Shown: piece after piece, positions 9,770-19,402 of the stretch
Position numbering within the stretch: position 1 is the stretch's first letter
Layout: the number at the start of each line of letters is the position of its first letter
Assembly (NCBI RefSeq): GCF_002088935.1
Contig: NZ_NCSS01000005.1
Coordinates: 1-62,251 of the forward strand
DNA length: 62,251 bases
Source of the DNA: Henriciella litoralis
GTDB taxonomy: Bacteria; Pseudomonadota; Alphaproteobacteria; Caulobacterales; Hyphomonadaceae
Direction: 5' to 3'
Translations under genes and position numbers: made by a program
The notes under the pieces: model-generated
Told to the model about the DNA's origin: nothing
The model's input: only the letters and a program-made list of their open reading frames with translations
The model's database searches: none

Positions 9770-10381
9770 ATGTCCCGTATTGGAAAACTCCCGATCGCTG
9801 TCCCGAACGGCACAACCGTCACTCTGAACGGCAACACGATTGAAGCGAAAGGCCCCAAGGGCAATCTTTCCTTCACGGTGTCCGACCTGATGACGGCTGA
9901 GCTGAAGGACGGTGAGGTCACCATCATGCCGCGTGCAGATTACGTCGAAGAGGCGAATGCACGTATCAAGGCAAATGATGAGAAGGGTCGCAAGAAGATG
10001 ACCTTCGCTGAAGCGCTGGACCCAAAAGTCCGCACGCAGTGGGGTACAGCCCGCGCGAACGCAGCGAACGTTGTTGAAGGCGCCTCGACTGGCTTCACCA
10101 AGACGCTTGAACTCGTCGGCGTTGGTTACCGCGCACAGATGCAGGGCAATGACCTGAAACTGTCGCTGGGCTATTCGCATGACGTCATCTTCAAGGCGCC
10201 TGAAGGCATCAAGATCGAGTCCTCGAAGCCGACCGAAGTGATCGTGTCGGGTGCAGACAAGCAGGCCGTTGGCCAGGCTGCTGCCGAGATCCGTCAATTC
10301 CGCAAACCTGAGCCGTTTAAAGGCAAGGGTGTCCGCTATGCTGGCGAATACGTCCGCCGCAAGGAAGGCAAGAAGAAGTAA
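9770..10381 (+). CDS. rplF: 50S ribosomal protein L6, with internal insertion
   Basis: 203-aa L6; the usual bacterial length is about 177. The extra length is a roughly 26-residue Lys/Glu/Ala-rich segment between the [10 protein letters not shown] strand (about residue 57) and the [16 protein letters not shown] helix (about residue 89). The N-terminal fold, [16 protein letters not shown] and the C-terminal [20 protein letters not shown] region are normal, so this is an in-frame insertion in one loop of the N-terminal domain rather than an error. Confidence 0.96.
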   Translation: MSRIGKLPIAVPNGTTVTLNGNTIEAKGPKGNLSFTVSDLMTAELKDGEVTIMPRADYVEEANARIKANDEKGRKKMTFAEALDPKVRTQWGTARANAANVVEGASTGFTKTLELVGVGYRAQMQGNDLKLSLGYSHDVIFKAPEGIKIESSKPTEVIVSGADKQAVGQAAAEIRQFRKPEPFKGKGVRYAGEYVRRKEGKKK

Positions 10382-10386
10382 TCGCC

Positions 10387-10749
10387 ATGAAGACGACACG
10401 CGAAAAGACACTCCGCCGCGCACAGCGCAACCGCAACAAGCTGCGTAAGCAGGCCAATGGACGTCCACGTCTGTCGGTTGCTCGCTCGCACAAGAACATT
10501 TCTGTCCAGATCATCGATGACGAGAAGGGCCTGACAGTTGCTGCTGCGTCCACGCTCGAAACCGATCTTCGCGGCAAGCTGAAGTCCACAAGCGACATTG
10601 CGGCTGCACAGAAAGTTGGCGAACTGATCGCCGAGCGCGCCAAGAAAGCCGGTGTTGAAGACGTTGTCTTCGATCGCGGCGGCTACATGTTCCATGGCCG
10701 GGTGAAAGCCCTGGCAGACGCCGCCCGTGAGGGCGGCCTGAAGTTCTAG
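10387..10749 (+). CDS. rplR: 50S ribosomal protein L18
   Basis: 120-aa L18, a 5S rRNA binder with an Arg-rich N-terminus, [13 protein letters not shown] and a C-terminal [20 protein letters not shown] segment. It starts five bases after rplF. Confidence 0.97.
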   Translation: MKTTREKTLRRAQRNRNKLRKQANGRPRLSVARSHKNISVQIIDDEKGLTVAAASTLETDLRGKLKSTSDIAAAQKVGELIAERAKKAGVEDVVFDRGGYMFHGRVKALADAAREGGLKF

Positions 10750-10758
10750 GAGGCCATT

Positions 10759-11349
10759 ATGGCAGACGAACAGGGCAGAGGTCGTGGCCGCGGACGCGGA
10801 CGCAACGATCGCCAGGAAGAGCAGAGCGAACTCGTCGACAAGCTCGTCGGGATCAACCGTGTGGCCAAGACGGTGAAGGGCGGCAAGAACTTCGGTTTCG
10901 CTGCACTCGTCGTTGTGGGTGACCAGAAGGGCCGTGCAGGCTTCGGCAAGGGCAAGGCCCGCGAAGTGCCAGAAGCGATCCGCAAGGCCACTGAAGAAGC
11001 CAAGCGCAACCTGGTTCGCGTTCCACTTCGTGAAGGCCGCACGCTTCATCATGATGGCAAAGGCCGTCACGGTGCAGGCAAGGTCGTCCTGCGCGCAGCG
11101 CCTCCCGGTACTGGTGTTATCGCTGGTGGCCCGATGCGCGCCGTTATGGAAGTGCTCGGCATCCAGGACGTGGTCGGCAAGTCGACCGGTTCGTCCAACC
11201 CGTACAACATGGTTCGCGCAACCTTCGATGCACTGAAAGAGCAGGCAAGCCCTCGCTCCGTTGCTTCGAAGCGTGGCCTGAAGGTCCAGGATATTGTTGG
11301 CCGCCGCACCGATGGTGCGTCCGAAGCCGGCATTTCCGAAACCGCCTGA
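10759..11349 (+). CDS. rpsE: 30S ribosomal protein S5
   Basis: 196-aa S5, a decoding-fidelity protein at the mRNA entry. The double-stranded RNA-binding-like domain (about residues 25-90) is followed by the [19 protein letters not shown] loop. The N-terminal tail is a short Gly-Arg repeat (RGRGRGRGR) and the C-terminal tail is extended, both common in alphaproteobacteria. Confidence 0.97.
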   Translation: MADEQGRGRGRGRGRNDRQEEQSELVDKLVGINRVAKTVKGGKNFGFAALVVVGDQKGRAGFGKGKAREVPEAIRKATEEAKRNLVRVPLREGRTLHHDGKGRHGAGKVVLRAAPPGTGVIAGGPMRAVMEVLGIQDVVGKSTGSSNPYNMVRATFDALKEQASPRSVASKRGLKVQDIVGRRTDGASEAGISETA

Positions 11350-11369
11350 TTTAGAGAAGGGATCTGATG

Positions 11370-11564
11370 ATGGCAAAGAAGCAAGCAGACACGATCAAGG
11401 TTCGCCAGACTGGCAGCCCGATCCGCCGCAAGCCCGAGCAGCGCCAGACCCTGGTTGGTCTCGGCCTGAACAAGATCGGCCGTGAGCGTGAGCTCGAGAA
11501 TACACCGGCCGTGCAGGGCATGATTGCGAAGGTGTCACACCTTATTGAAGTCGTAGAAGAGTAG
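11370..11564 (+). CDS. rpmD: 50S ribosomal protein L30
   Basis: 64-aa L30 with [13 protein letters not shown] and the [22 protein letters not shown] signature. Two adjacent ATGs (11367 and 11370) are possible; I favour the second because it lies about seven bases from the AAGGGA sequence. Confidence 0.94.
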   Translation: MAKKQADTIKVRQTGSPIRRKPEQRQTLVGLGLNKIGRERELENTPAVQGMIAKVSHLIEVVEE

Positions 11565-11608
11565 GCGTATAGGGGCGACCCTTTACTGCGCCAGTCAGGA
11601 TTAGAGCG

Positions 11609-12088
11609 ATGAAACTCAACGAACTCTCCCCGGTACCGGGTTCAACACACAACCGCCACCGCGTTGGCCGCGGTGTTGGCTCTGGCAAGGGCAAGACTGG
11701 CGGACGTGGTGTCAAAGGTCAGAAGGCACGTTCAGGCGTGGCCATCAATGGCTTTGAAGGCGGCCAGATGCCGATCTACATGCGTCTGCCAAAGCGTGGC
11801 TTCACAGCGCGCAGCTCCAAGTCACATGCTTGGGTCAACCTTGGTCGTCTGACCAAGGCGATTGAAGCTGGCAAGCTGAAAGCCGACGACATCACCGAAG
11901 AGACGCTTCTGTCGTCCGGTGTCGTGCGCCGTGCCAAAGACGGTATCCGTCTTCTGGCGAAAGGTGACGCGCCGAAAAATGCAAACATTACAGTGACGGG
12001 TGCCAGCAAGGCAGCGATCGAAGCGATCGAGAAGGCCGGTGGCAAAGTGACGCTCACCGCGCCAGTAGCTGCGGAAAAAGCAGAGTAA
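11609..12088 (+). CDS. rplO: 50S ribosomal protein L15
   Basis: 159-aa L15 with the Gly-rich N-terminal extension ([19 protein letters not shown]) and [17 protein letters not shown]. It is the last ribosomal gene before secY. The 44-bp gap from rpmD is larger than elsewhere in the operon. Confidence 0.97.
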   Translation: MKLNELSPVPGSTHNRHRVGRGVGSGKGKTGGRGVKGQKARSGVAINGFEGGQMPIYMRLPKRGFTARSSKSHAWVNLGRLTKAIEAGKLKADDITEETLLSSGVVRRAKDGIRLLAKGDAPKNANITVTGASKAAIEAIEKAGGKVTLTAPVAAEKAE

Positions 12089-12127
12089 CACCAGCTTTTT
12101 CCTCTACACACCTTCACAAACACGATT

Positions 12128-12149
12128 TCGCCGCCAATGTTGGCGGCGA
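12128..12149 (+). other. Perfect inverted repeat before secY
   Basis: TCGCCGCCAA at 12128-12137 pairs exactly with TTGGCGGCGA at 12140-12149. It lies between rplO and the secY ribosome-binding site (TAGGAGGGT at 12162-12170). Only a short T run follows, so it could be a weak attenuator, an RNA-processing site or an mRNA stabiliser; the sequence does not decide. Confidence 0.7.
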
Positions 12150-12173
12150 TTTCATATCTGGTAGGAGGGTCAC

Positions 12174-13541
12174 TTGGCCACAGCCGCAGAGCAAATGGCG
12201 CGCAACATGAATTTCGGTACTTTTGCCAAGGCGAAAGATCTTCAGGCCCGAATCCTGTTCACGCTCTTCATCCTCATTCTGTTCCGCCTCGGGACATACA
12301 TCCCTGTGCCAGGGGTGGACCCGAGCCAGTTCGAGCAAATCTTCGCCAACCAGTCTGGTGGGATGCTCGGGTCGCTGAACATGTTTTCTGGCGGCGCCAT
12401 TGAGCGGATGAGTGTCTTCGCACTCAACGTCATGCCGTACATCACCGCGTCGATCATCGTGCAGATGATGACGTCGGCCATCCCTTCGCTTGAAAAGTTG
12501 AAGAAAGAGGGCGAGGCGGGCCGCAAACAGATCAACCAGTATACGCGTTATCTGACCGTGGCGTTTGCCCTGTTCCAGGGCTTCGGGATCGCCATGAGCC
12601 TTTCCAGTGTTGCCTATGATGGCATCGCCAGCTGGTTCTTCGTGGTTACGGCTGTATCGACCTTTGTTGGCGGTACAATGTTCCTGATGTGGATGGGTGA
12701 GCAGATCACCGCACGCGGCATTGGTAACGGTATTTCGCTGATCATCTTTGCCGGCATTATTGCCGAGATGCCGAAAGCCATCTTCAACCTGTTTGCCAAT
12801 TCCCGCTCTGAAGGCGTGAACGTGGTCATGGTTCTTGGTGTGCTGGTGCTCGTGATTGCGCTGGTTCTGTTCATCGTCTTCATCGAGCGGTCGCAGCGCC
12901 GGATCCTGATCCAGTATCCGAAGCGCCAGTCCGGCAATCAAATGCAGCAGGGGCAATCGTCCTTCATGCCGCTGAAGCTGAACACATCCGGTGTTATTCC
13001 GCCGATCTTCGCCATTGCCATCCTGATGCTGCCGCTGACGGCTGTGGGCCTGATGGGCGGCAATACGATGGCGGACCCGAATCAGACCGCTGAAGCCAGC
13101 ACAGGCATCCTCCAGTGGCTCGCGCTGAACTTCTCGCCGGGGAGCTGGACCTACATCATGACCTACGGTGTGCTGGTCGCGTTCTTCTGCTTTTTCTACA
13201 CGTCCATCATGTTCAATCCGCAAGAGACCGCGGACAATCTGCGCAAGTATGGCGGCTTCGTCCCAGGCATCCGTCCGGGTAAGAACACAGCGGCCTATTT
13301 CGATTATGTCCTGACGCGTCTGACGACGATTGGCGCCGTCTATCTGGTCTTCGTCTGTCTTCTGCCGGAGATACTGAGACGATATGTTCCGGGAATTCCT
13401 TTCTACATCGGTGGTACTTCGCTACTGATCGTTGTATCCGTCACGATGGATACAGTGACACAGATACAGTCCCACCTGATCGCGCATCAGTATGAAGGGC
13501 TGATCAAGAAATCCCGCCTGGGAGGAAAGCGCAAGAAATGA
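12174..13541 (+). CDS. secY: Preprotein translocase subunit SecY
   Basis: 455-aa channel subunit of the SecYEG translocon in the inner membrane. The ten-helix pattern is present, with the plug region after the first helix and the ERSQRRILIQYPKRQ cytoplasmic loop (about residues 241-255). The start is TTG at 12174, chosen because the strong AGGAGGG sequence lies at the right distance and no ATG fits. Its last four bases overlap adk. Confidence 0.97.
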   Translation: MATAAEQMARNMNFGTFAKAKDLQARILFTLFILILFRLGTYIPVPGVDPSQFEQIFANQSGGMLGSLNMFSGGAIERMSVFALNVMPYITASIIVQMMTSAIPSLEKLKKEGEAGRKQINQYTRYLTVAFALFQGFGIAMSLSSVAYDGIASWFFVVTAVSTFVGGTMFLMWMGEQITARGIGNGISLIIFAGIIAEMPKAIFNLFANSRSEGVNVVMVLGVLVLVIALVLFIVFIERSQRRILIQYPKRQSGNQMQQGQSSFMPLKLNTSGVIPPIFAIAILMLPLTAVGLMGGNTMADPNQTAEASTGILQWLALNFSPGSWTYIMTYGVLVAFFCFFYTSIMFNPQETADNLRKYGGFVPGIRPGKNTAAYFDYVLTRLTTIGAVYLVFVCLLPEILRRYVPGIPFYIGGTSLLIVVSVTMDTVTQIQSHLIAHQYEGLIKKSRLGGKRKK

Positions 13542-14107
13542 ACCTGATACTGTTTGGTCCGCCCGCGGCAGGCAAAGGTACGCAAGCCAAGCGTCTGGTC
13601 GAAGAGCATGGCTATGTACAACTCTCAACCGGCGACATGCTTCGTGCGGCCCGTGCGTCGGGTTCTGAGCTTGGCAACCGCGTTGCAAAGATCATGGATG
13701 AGGGCGGTCTGGTCTCGGACGAGATCGTCATCGACCTGATCGATGAGCAGCTCGACAGCCACAAGGGCGCGGCCGGGTTCATCTATGATGGCTTCCCCCG
13801 CACGCTTGGACAGGCCAAGGCGCTCGACCGATTGCTTGAGTCGCGCGGCAGCAAGGTGGACCGTGTGATTCGCCTTGTGGTGGACGAGACCCAGCTGATG
13901 GCGCGCGTGACGAAGCGTTTCGCAGAGCAGGGACGTAAGGACGACAATCCAGAGACGTTCGCGTCCCGTCTGGAGAAATACAATCAGGATACAGCCCCGC
14001 TTTTGCCGTTTTACGCTGAACGCGGTATCCTTCGCGAAGTCGATGGAATGGCGAGTATCGAACAGGTCACCGAAGGCGTCGAGAAGGCGCTGAAAGAGAC
14101 CGCATAA
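13538..14107 (+). CDS. adk: Adenylate kinase, short-LID type
   Basis: 189-aa enzyme that interconverts ATP, ADP and AMP. The P-loop reads GPPAAGKGTQ, with Ala in place of the common Gly. YDGFPRTLGQA and the short LID (TKRFAEQGRKDDN) without zinc cysteines mark the short form, which matches the reduced length. Starting inside the secY stop (ATGA), it is translationally coupled to secY, the standard alphaproteobacterial arrangement. Confidence 0.97.
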   Translation: MNLILFGPPAAGKGTQAKRLVEEHGYVQLSTGDMLRAARASGSELGNRVAKIMDEGGLVSDEIVIDLIDEQLDSHKGAAGFIYDGFPRTLGQAKALDRLLESRGSKVDRVIRLVVDETQLMARVTKRFAEQGRKDDNPETFASRLEKYNQDTAPLLPFYAERGILREVDGMASIEQVTEGVEKALKETA

Positions 14108-14123
14108 AGCCGCATTTCACCAG

Positions 14124-14151
14124 TTGACGCGGTGATTTGCACGACTATAAC
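14124..14151 (+). promoter_or_regulatory. Sigma70-type promoter for rpsM-rpsK-rpoA-rplQ
   Basis: TTGACG (14124-14129) and TATAAC (14146-14151) are 16 bases apart in the 136-bp gap between adk and rpsM. This is close to consensus and suggests that the alpha operon can be transcribed separately from the upstream ribosomal genes. Confidence 0.7.
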
Positions 14152-14243
14152 GACGCTCTTCGTTAAGAGGTCGGGTTCGCGCGCGCGATGCGTTTGTTTT
14201 CGTTTCGCGCCGGGCTCGCTTTCGGCAGTTTAGGAGACAGGCC

Positions 14244-14612
14244 TTGGCCCGTATTGCAGGCGTAAATATTCCAACGAACAAGCGTGTCGAAATCGCGCTT
14301 CGTTACATTCACGGTATCGGGCCTACGAAGGCTCGTGAGATCACCGAAAAGATCGGCATCGAGTCACACCGTCGTGTGGCCGACCTGACCGACGCGGAAG
14401 TGATCCAGATCCGTGAGTCGATCGATTCTGACTATCTGGTTGAGGGTGACCTCCGCCGTGAGGTCTCCATGAACATCAAGCGTCTGATGGACCTTGGCTG
14501 CTACCGTGGCCTTCGCCACCGCAAGCGCCTGCCGGTCCGCGGTCAGCGCACGCACACCAACGCACGTACCCGCAAGGGTCCAGCGAAACCAATCGCTGGC
14601 AAGAAGAAGTAG
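14244..14612 (+). CDS. rpsM: 30S ribosomal protein S13
   Basis: 122-aa S13 of the 30S head, contacting the P-site t[17 protein letters not shown] starts the protein and [15 protein letters not shown] is the tRNA-contacting tail. The start is TTG at 14244, preceded by TTTAGGAGACAG; no in-frame ATG would give the expected N-terminus. Confidence 0.96.
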   Translation: MARIAGVNIPTNKRVEIALRYIHGIGPTKAREITEKIGIESHRRVADLTDAEVIQIRESIDSDYLVEGDLRREVSMNIKRLMDLGCYRGLRHRKRLPVRGQRTHTNARTRKGPAKPIAGKKK

Positions 14613-14624
14613 GACAAGACCGAT

Positions 14625-15014
14625 ATGGCTCGTGATACGACCCGCGTTCGCCGCCGCGCCCGCAAGAATATTTCTTCCGGCGTTGCTCATGTGAATTCGA
14701 GCTTCAACAACACCATGATCACCATCACCGATGCGCAGGGAAATGCTATTTCCTGGTCTTCGGCTGGCACCATGGGGTTCAAGGGCTCGCGTAAATCCAC
14801 GCCTTACGCAGCGCAGGTTGCTGCTGAAGATGCGGCGAAGAAGGCTCAGGAGCACGGGCTCCAGACGATCGAAGTCAACGTTCGTGGTCCAGGCTCAGGC
14901 CGTGAGAGCGCGCTCCGTGCGCTTCAGGCGGCTGGCCTCACCATCACCTCGATCCGTGACACGACCCCAATTCCGCACAATGGATGCCGCCCACCGAAAC
15001 GCCGCCGCGTCTAG
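14625..15014 (+). CDS. rpsK: 30S ribosomal protein S11
   Basis: 129-aa platform protein S11. [20 protein letters not shown] and the C-terminal [18 protein letters not shown] are diagnostic. It follows rpsM by 12 bases. Confidence 0.97.
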   Translation: MARDTTRVRRRARKNISSGVAHVNSSFNNTMITITDAQGNAISWSSAGTMGFKGSRKSTPYAAQVAAEDAAKKAQEHGLQTIEVNVRGPGSGRESALRALQAAGLTITSIRDTTPIPHNGCRPPKRRRV

Positions 15015-15055
15015 GTTAGAGCCGTCCATCCATTTCAAGACCAAGGAGGCCATGA

Positions 15056-16096
15056 ATGGCCGATACTGCGACCAGCGTGAATGACCGTAACTGGAAAGAA
15101 CTGATCCGCCCCAACCGTCCAAAGGTTGAAACGGGCCGGGATCCACGCCGTCATGCCAAGCTCGTTATCGAACCGCTCGAGCGTGGCTTCGGCACGACGC
15201 TCGGCAACGCGCTTCGCCGCGTGCTGCTCTCCTCGCTTCAAGGCGCCGCAATTACCGGCGTTCAGATCGATGGTGTTGTTCATGAGTTCTCGTCCATTCC
15301 GGGCGTGCGTGAAGACGTCACCACGATTGTGCTGAACCTCAAGCAAATCGCCATCGACATGGTTTCGGATACGCCGAAGCGCATGGTCCTGAAGGCTGAT
15401 GGCAAGGGCGAAGTCAAAGCCGGTCAGATCGAGACGTCGGGCGATGTGAAAATCCTCAACCCAGACCTCGTCATCTGTACGCTGGATGATGGCGCTTCGG
15501 TTCGCATGGAATTCACGGTTGCAACCGGCAAGGGCTATGTGCCTGCCGACCAGAGCCGTCCGGAAGATGCGCCAATTGGGTTCATTCCTGTCGATGCGAT
15601 CTACTCGCCGGTTCGCCGCGTGGGTTACAGCGTCGAGGACACCCGTGAGGGTACGGTCCTCGACTATGACAAACTGTCCCTGTCGATTGAGACAGACGGT
15701 TCGATCACGCCAGAAGATTCGGTCGCTTATGCTGCCCGTATCCTTCAGGACCAGCTTCAGCTGTTCATCACCTTCGATGAGCCAGAAGCCGAAGCCTCCT
15801 CGTCCACCGAAGAGACCGATCTGGGCTTCAACCCGGTCCTTCTCAAGAAGGTCGACGAGCTGGAACTGTCCGTGCGTTCGGCAAACTGCCTGAAGAACGA
15901 CAACATTGTTTACATCGGTGACCTGATCCAGAAGTCCGAGGCGGAAATGCTCCGCACCCCGAACTTCGGCCGCAAGTCGCTGAACGAAATCAAGGAAGTC
16001 CTCGCTGGTATGGGGCTACATCTCGGCATGGAAGTGCCGGATTGGCCACCAGAAGACATCGAGGCACTCGCCAAAAAATACGACGACCACCTCTAA
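15056..16096 (+). CDS. rpoA: RNA polymerase alpha subunit
   Basis: 346-aa alpha subunit. The assembly domain (about residues 20-240, with [21 protein letters not shown]) is followed by an acidic linker and the DNA-binding C-terminal domain (about 265-330, with [13 protein letters not shown] and [14 protein letters not shown]). An AAGGAGG sequence lies just upstream of the ATG. Confidence 0.98.
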   Translation: MADTATSVNDRNWKELIRPNRPKVETGRDPRRHAKLVIEPLERGFGTTLGNALRRVLLSSLQGAAITGVQIDGVVHEFSSIPGVREDVTTIVLNLKQIAIDMVSDTPKRMVLKADGKGEVKAGQIETSGDVKILNPDLVICTLDDGASVRMEFTVATGKGYVPADQSRPEDAPIGFIPVDAIYSPVRRVGYSVEDTREGTVLDYDKLSLSIETDGSITPEDSVAYAARILQDQLQLFITFDEPEAEASSSTEETDLGFNPVLLKKVDELELSVRSANCLKNDNIVYIGDLIQKSEAEMLRTPNFGRKSLNEIKEVLAGMGLHLGMEVPDWPPEDIEALAKKYDDHL

Positions 16097-16129
16097 GAGT
16101 CCGCCCGGGAGGGCGCACAGGAGACCGAA

Positions 16130-16552
16130 ATGGCCCATGGAATTGCACATCGCAAGCTGAACCGCACCTCATCGCACCGTAAGGCGATGTTCGCGAACAT
16201 GGCATCCTCGCTCATCGAACATGAGCAGATCGTGACCACGCTCCCGAAAGCGAAAGAGCTTAAGCCGATCATGGACAAGCTCGTGACGCTGGCGAAAAAG
16301 GGCGATCTCGCCTCGCGCCGTCGGGCGATTGCTCAGATCCGTAACAAGGAAGCCGTCCAGAAACTCTTCGAAGTTTTTGGGGATCGCTACAAGGATCGCA
16401 ATGGCGGTTACACGCGCGTTCTGAAAGCTGGCTACCGTCACGGTGACAACGCACCTGTCGCTGTCATCGAGCTGGTTGACCGCGACGAAGACGCCAAAGG
16501 CGCCAAGGATCGTGCCCGTCACGAAGCTGAACTGGAAGCGATGGACGAATAG
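16130..16552 (+). CDS. rplQ: 50S ribosomal protein L17
   Basis: 140-aa L17, which surrounds the tunnel exit. [18 protein letters not shown] is the N-terminal signature. The acidic C-terminus goes beyond the core fold. It is the last gene of the superoperon and is followed by a terminator. Confidence 0.97.
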   Translation: MAHGIAHRKLNRTSSHRKAMFANMASSLIEHEQIVTTLPKAKELKPIMDKLVTLAKKGDLASRRRAIAQIRNKEAVQKLFEVFGDRYKDRNGGYTRVLKAGYRHGDNAPVAVIELVDRDEDAKGAKDRARHEAELEAMDE

Positions 16553-16578
16553 GTTCGTCTGCCTTTCCCGAATTGAAG

Positions 16579-16610
16579 AGCCCCGTTGGTCAAAACCAGC
16601 GGGGCTTTTT
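16579..16610 (+). terminator. Intrinsic terminator after rplQ
   Basis: A 12-bp stem (16579-16590 with 16595-16606, one G-T pair) and CAAA loop run into a T tract. It closes the ribosomal protein superoperon. Confidence 0.93.
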
Positions 16611-16672
16611 CTTGCCCGATAGGTAAGTTGGACGTTAAGTAGAAATTGGGGTTGTGGAGACGACTGGGTCAG

Positions 16673-18091
16673 ATGGAAGAGGTCGACAGGTTCCGAAAGC
16701 GGGTGCGCAGCTATGCTGGGTTCTTCATGGTGGTCGGCGTCCTGCAGATCGTGATGGGAGCTGCGGGGTATCTTCGTGCCGACTATCTGACAGTGTATGA
16801 AGAGATCTTCTACTGGATATCCGGTGCCTTTTTCGTCGCCGGGGCAATCATGGCGTGGAATGGGGCGCGCTCTGGCGCGATCTTTATCCTGCTCTGGATC
16901 ATCCTGCTATTCGTGAACCTGCTCAGCACTGATGAGGTCACGCTGGTCAGTCTTTTCCGGATTCTCGCTTATCTGACGCTCTCGATCCTGATGTGCGTGA
17001 ACGCTTTCCGGCATTGGCGCGCGGCCCGGAAGACAGGGGCCATGCCGGTTCGAGGGGCTGCGTGGCTGCGATGGGCCGGTCTTGCCATTGTTTTACCGGT
17101 TGGCGCACTCTGCGTGTCACTCCTCGCTTATTCCTTGATGCCCCAATCGGTGAGCGTAGCGATCTTGTCGGGTGAGGACATTCCGGATGATCAGCTCGCC
17201 TGGATGCGAAATCAGGAATTTCTATATTCAGGAGAGACGCCGCTTCTATTCTATTCTCATGGTCTGGCCTCCATTGCGGAAGACGGCAACTTATTGACCG
17301 ACCGATTTGTCGGGTCATGGTCGACGGATGCAGACGGGAATCTTGGGTCAGCCTGGGCATCGCTAGGGACGATCTGCGAGGTCGCGCAAACGCAGGTCGC
17401 CGGCGTCTTTGGTATTAAGGCCTACAGTATTGAGGCTGTAGGTCTCGAGGAACCTTTCGATATCTGGTTGCCCGTTGGCGACCCCCTTCACGAAAGCTTC
17501 CTACAACGTCTGGACTATCTCAATGATCACAATGGCAATGCAGAACTGAAGGCGGCCTGCGCTGAAGATCGAGCGGTAAACTGGGACGAAGTCTCACGCC
17601 AAAACGGACTGCCATTGGGATATGTGGATGGTGCCGACCTCAAGTCGTCAACGCTGAACTGGCTACGTGGGGCGAAGTTTCTCACAACCGATGAAACGCC
17701 CCTCTGGATGCTCACACATGCCCGGTTCAGGCTGGAAGAGGATGGCATGCTGATGACGGACATGTATTTCGGTGGTTGGGAAGAAGAAGCCGGTGGCCTT
17801 GACGCCATCTGGTTTGAGCATGGAGCACTCTGTTCCATCGAGGAAATTGAGGCAGACTCAGATGAGGCCGATATTGGATACAAGCTTGCGGGGCCTGGCG
17901 AGCACCGTACCTTCAAGATCATGCTGCCTCGGGCCGATGAGGATACGCCGCGCAAAATTGCCGAGCTTCGCGAATTCACCGATCGCTACCAAACCGAAGC
18001 CCATAAGACCGCCTGCGAAACCGGCATCGACCCGACGGGGAGCTCGGCTTCGACGGAAACTGCCGATGGGCAGGGAGAGGCCGCTCCGTAA
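16673..18091 (+). CDS. Membrane protein with duplicated extracytoplasmic domain
   Basis: A 472-aa protein of unknown function. Residues 1-165 hold about five hydrophobic segments. The rest is soluble and is an internal duplication of roughly 130 residues: repeat 1 starts near residue 172 and repeat 2 near 325. Each has a Trp-Met/Leu-Arg helix start, an ETPL turn, an EDG-L-TD strand, a G-W strand, a Gly-x-x-Cys segment (GTIC / GALC) and a closing Ala-Cys (AACAE / TACET), so one Cys pair per repeat. I prefer the ATG at 16673; a TTG at 16646 would add nine residues. The gene lies alone between the rplQ terminator and a convergent acyl-CoA dehydrogenase. I do not recognise the family. Confidence 0.8.
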   Translation: MEEVDRFRKRVRSYAGFFMVVGVLQIVMGAAGYLRADYLTVYEEIFYWISGAFFVAGAIMAWNGARSGAIFILLWIILLFVNLLSTDEVTLVSLFRILAYLTLSILMCVNAFRHWRAARKTGAMPVRGAAWLRWAGLAIVLPVGALCVSLLAYSLMPQSVSVAILSGEDIPDDQLAWMRNQEFLYSGETPLLFYSHGLASIAEDGNLLTDRFVGSWSTDADGNLGSAWASLGTICEVAQTQVAGVFGIKAYSIEAVGLEEPFDIWLPVGDPLHESFLQRLDYLNDHNGNAELKAACAEDRAVNWDEVSRQNGLPLGYVDGADLKSSTLNWLRGAKFLTTDETPLWMLTHARFRLEEDGMLMTDMYFGGWEEEAGGLDAIWFEHGALCSIEEIEADSDEADIGYKLAGPGEHRTFKIMLPRADEDTPRKIAELREFTDRYQTEAHKTACETGIDPTGSSASTETADGQGEAAP

Positions 18092-18106
18092 TCCAGAGAC
18101 TTTCCG

Positions 18107-19315
18107 TTAAAGCCCGAGCTGGGCCTTGGCGAGGATGTTGCGCTGGATTTCGTTTGAGCCGGCATAGATGGAGCCAGCCCGGTCATTGAGAGATTTTGGC
18201 GCCATCGTCACGAAGGCATCCGGGCCAATAAGGCCCTGATTGGTCGGGTGCCGGGTGACGACCGGGCCGCCGGTCTTGGTATGCTCTGGCTGGAAGGGCT
18301 GCACGTAGCGGCCAGCAAGATCCAGCCCGATCTCTGTGAGGCGCTGGCTGAGCTCGGTGCCTCTGATCTTCATCATCGAGGCTTTAAGGCCGGGTGAGCC
18401 GCCGCCGGACAGCTCAGACATCATCATAAGCTCTGCCGCTTCCAGTGTCGTGGCATCGACTTCTGCCGCCGTCAGCGATTGATCCAGCTCGGGGGAGAGG
18501 GCGCCAAGCTCGCGCGCGGCCTTCCGCAGGCCTGCGATCCGCTGCAACAGGCGAGGGCCATAGGATGAGCCACCGCGCTCGAACTCAAGCAGGTATTTGG
18601 CGACCGTCCAGCCCTTGTCGACCTCGCCGACGACGTTTGCTTTCGGCACGCGGACATCATCAAAGAAGACCGCATTCTGAATATGTTCGCCAGACAGCAT
18701 GATGATGGGGTCAACGCGCACGCCGGGCGACGTCATGTCGATCAGCAGGAAGGTGATGCCGGTCTGCGGCTTACCGCTCGAATCGGTGCGCACCAGGCAG
18801 AACATCATGTTCGACTCGTGCGCGTGCGTGGTCCAGATCTTGGAGCCATTGCAGATGAAGTCGTCGCCATCCGGGACGGCAGACATTGAGAGCTGTGCGA
18901 GATCAGAGCCCGCATGTGGCTCTGAATAGCCCTGGCACCAATAGTCTTCCCCTGACAGGATGCGTGGGAGGTAATGCGCTTTCTGTTCAGCCGAGCCATG
19001 CCCGATCAGGGCAGGGCCACACATGCCGATGCCCATGGGCGAGAGCGGCGGCGCGCCAGCCTTGGCCATCTCGACGTCGAAGATGTAGCGTTGGGCGACA
19101 GTCCAGTCACAGCCACCATATTCGACGGGCCATGACGGGGCCGCCCAGCCCTGTTGGACAAGAATAGCTTGCCAGGCGAGGGCGGTTTCCTTGTCTGAAT
19201 AGACGCTGGTCATTCGCGATGTGTACTGGCGCAGTTCTGGCGTCAGCTTGTCGGACAGGAAGTCCTGCACCTCGATGCGAAAGGCTTCTTCTTCCGAGGT
19301 AAAGGAAAGTCTCAT
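18107..19315 (-). CDS. Acyl-CoA dehydrogenase
   Basis: 402-aa FAD-dependent acyl-CoA dehydrogenase, which introduces the first double bond in beta-oxidation-type pathways. The helical N-terminal domain, the FAD-binding CQGYSEPHAGSDLAQL segment (about residues 125-140), the WTTHAHE strand and the C-terminal AGSNEIQRNILAK motif are present. The start at 19315 is supported by AGGAGG eight bases upstream; an ATG 39 bases earlier lacks such a site. The substrate cannot be inferred: the catalytic base position differs among members of this large family. The downstream plus-strand gene converges on it. Confidence 0.93.
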   Translation of the reverse strand: MRLSFTSEEEAFRIEVQDFLSDKLTPELRQYTSRMTSVYSDKETALAWQAILVQQGWAAPSWPVEYGGCDWTVAQRYIFDVEMAKAGAPPLSPMGIGMCGPALIGHGSAEQKAHYLPRILSGEDYWCQGYSEPHAGSDLAQLSMSAVPDGDDFICNGSKIWTTHAHESNMMFCLVRTDSSGKPQTGITFLLIDMTSPGVRVDPIIMLSGEHIQNAVFFDDVRVPKANVVGEVDKGWTVAKYLLEFERGGSSYGPRLLQRIAGLRKAARELGALSPELDQSLTAAEVDATTLEAAELMMMSELSGGGSPGLKASMMKIRGTELSQRLTEIGLDLAGRYVQPFQPEHTKTGGPVVTRHPTNQGLIGPDAFVTMAPKSLNDRAGSIYAGSNEIQRNILAKAQLGL

Positions 19316-19402
19316 CTGGCACGCCTCCTGTTTGGAGAACATGTTCGCTGCCACGGTGCGCCTGACAAGCCATGACGCCGCGTCCGCTCACCTCGATGTT
19401 TG

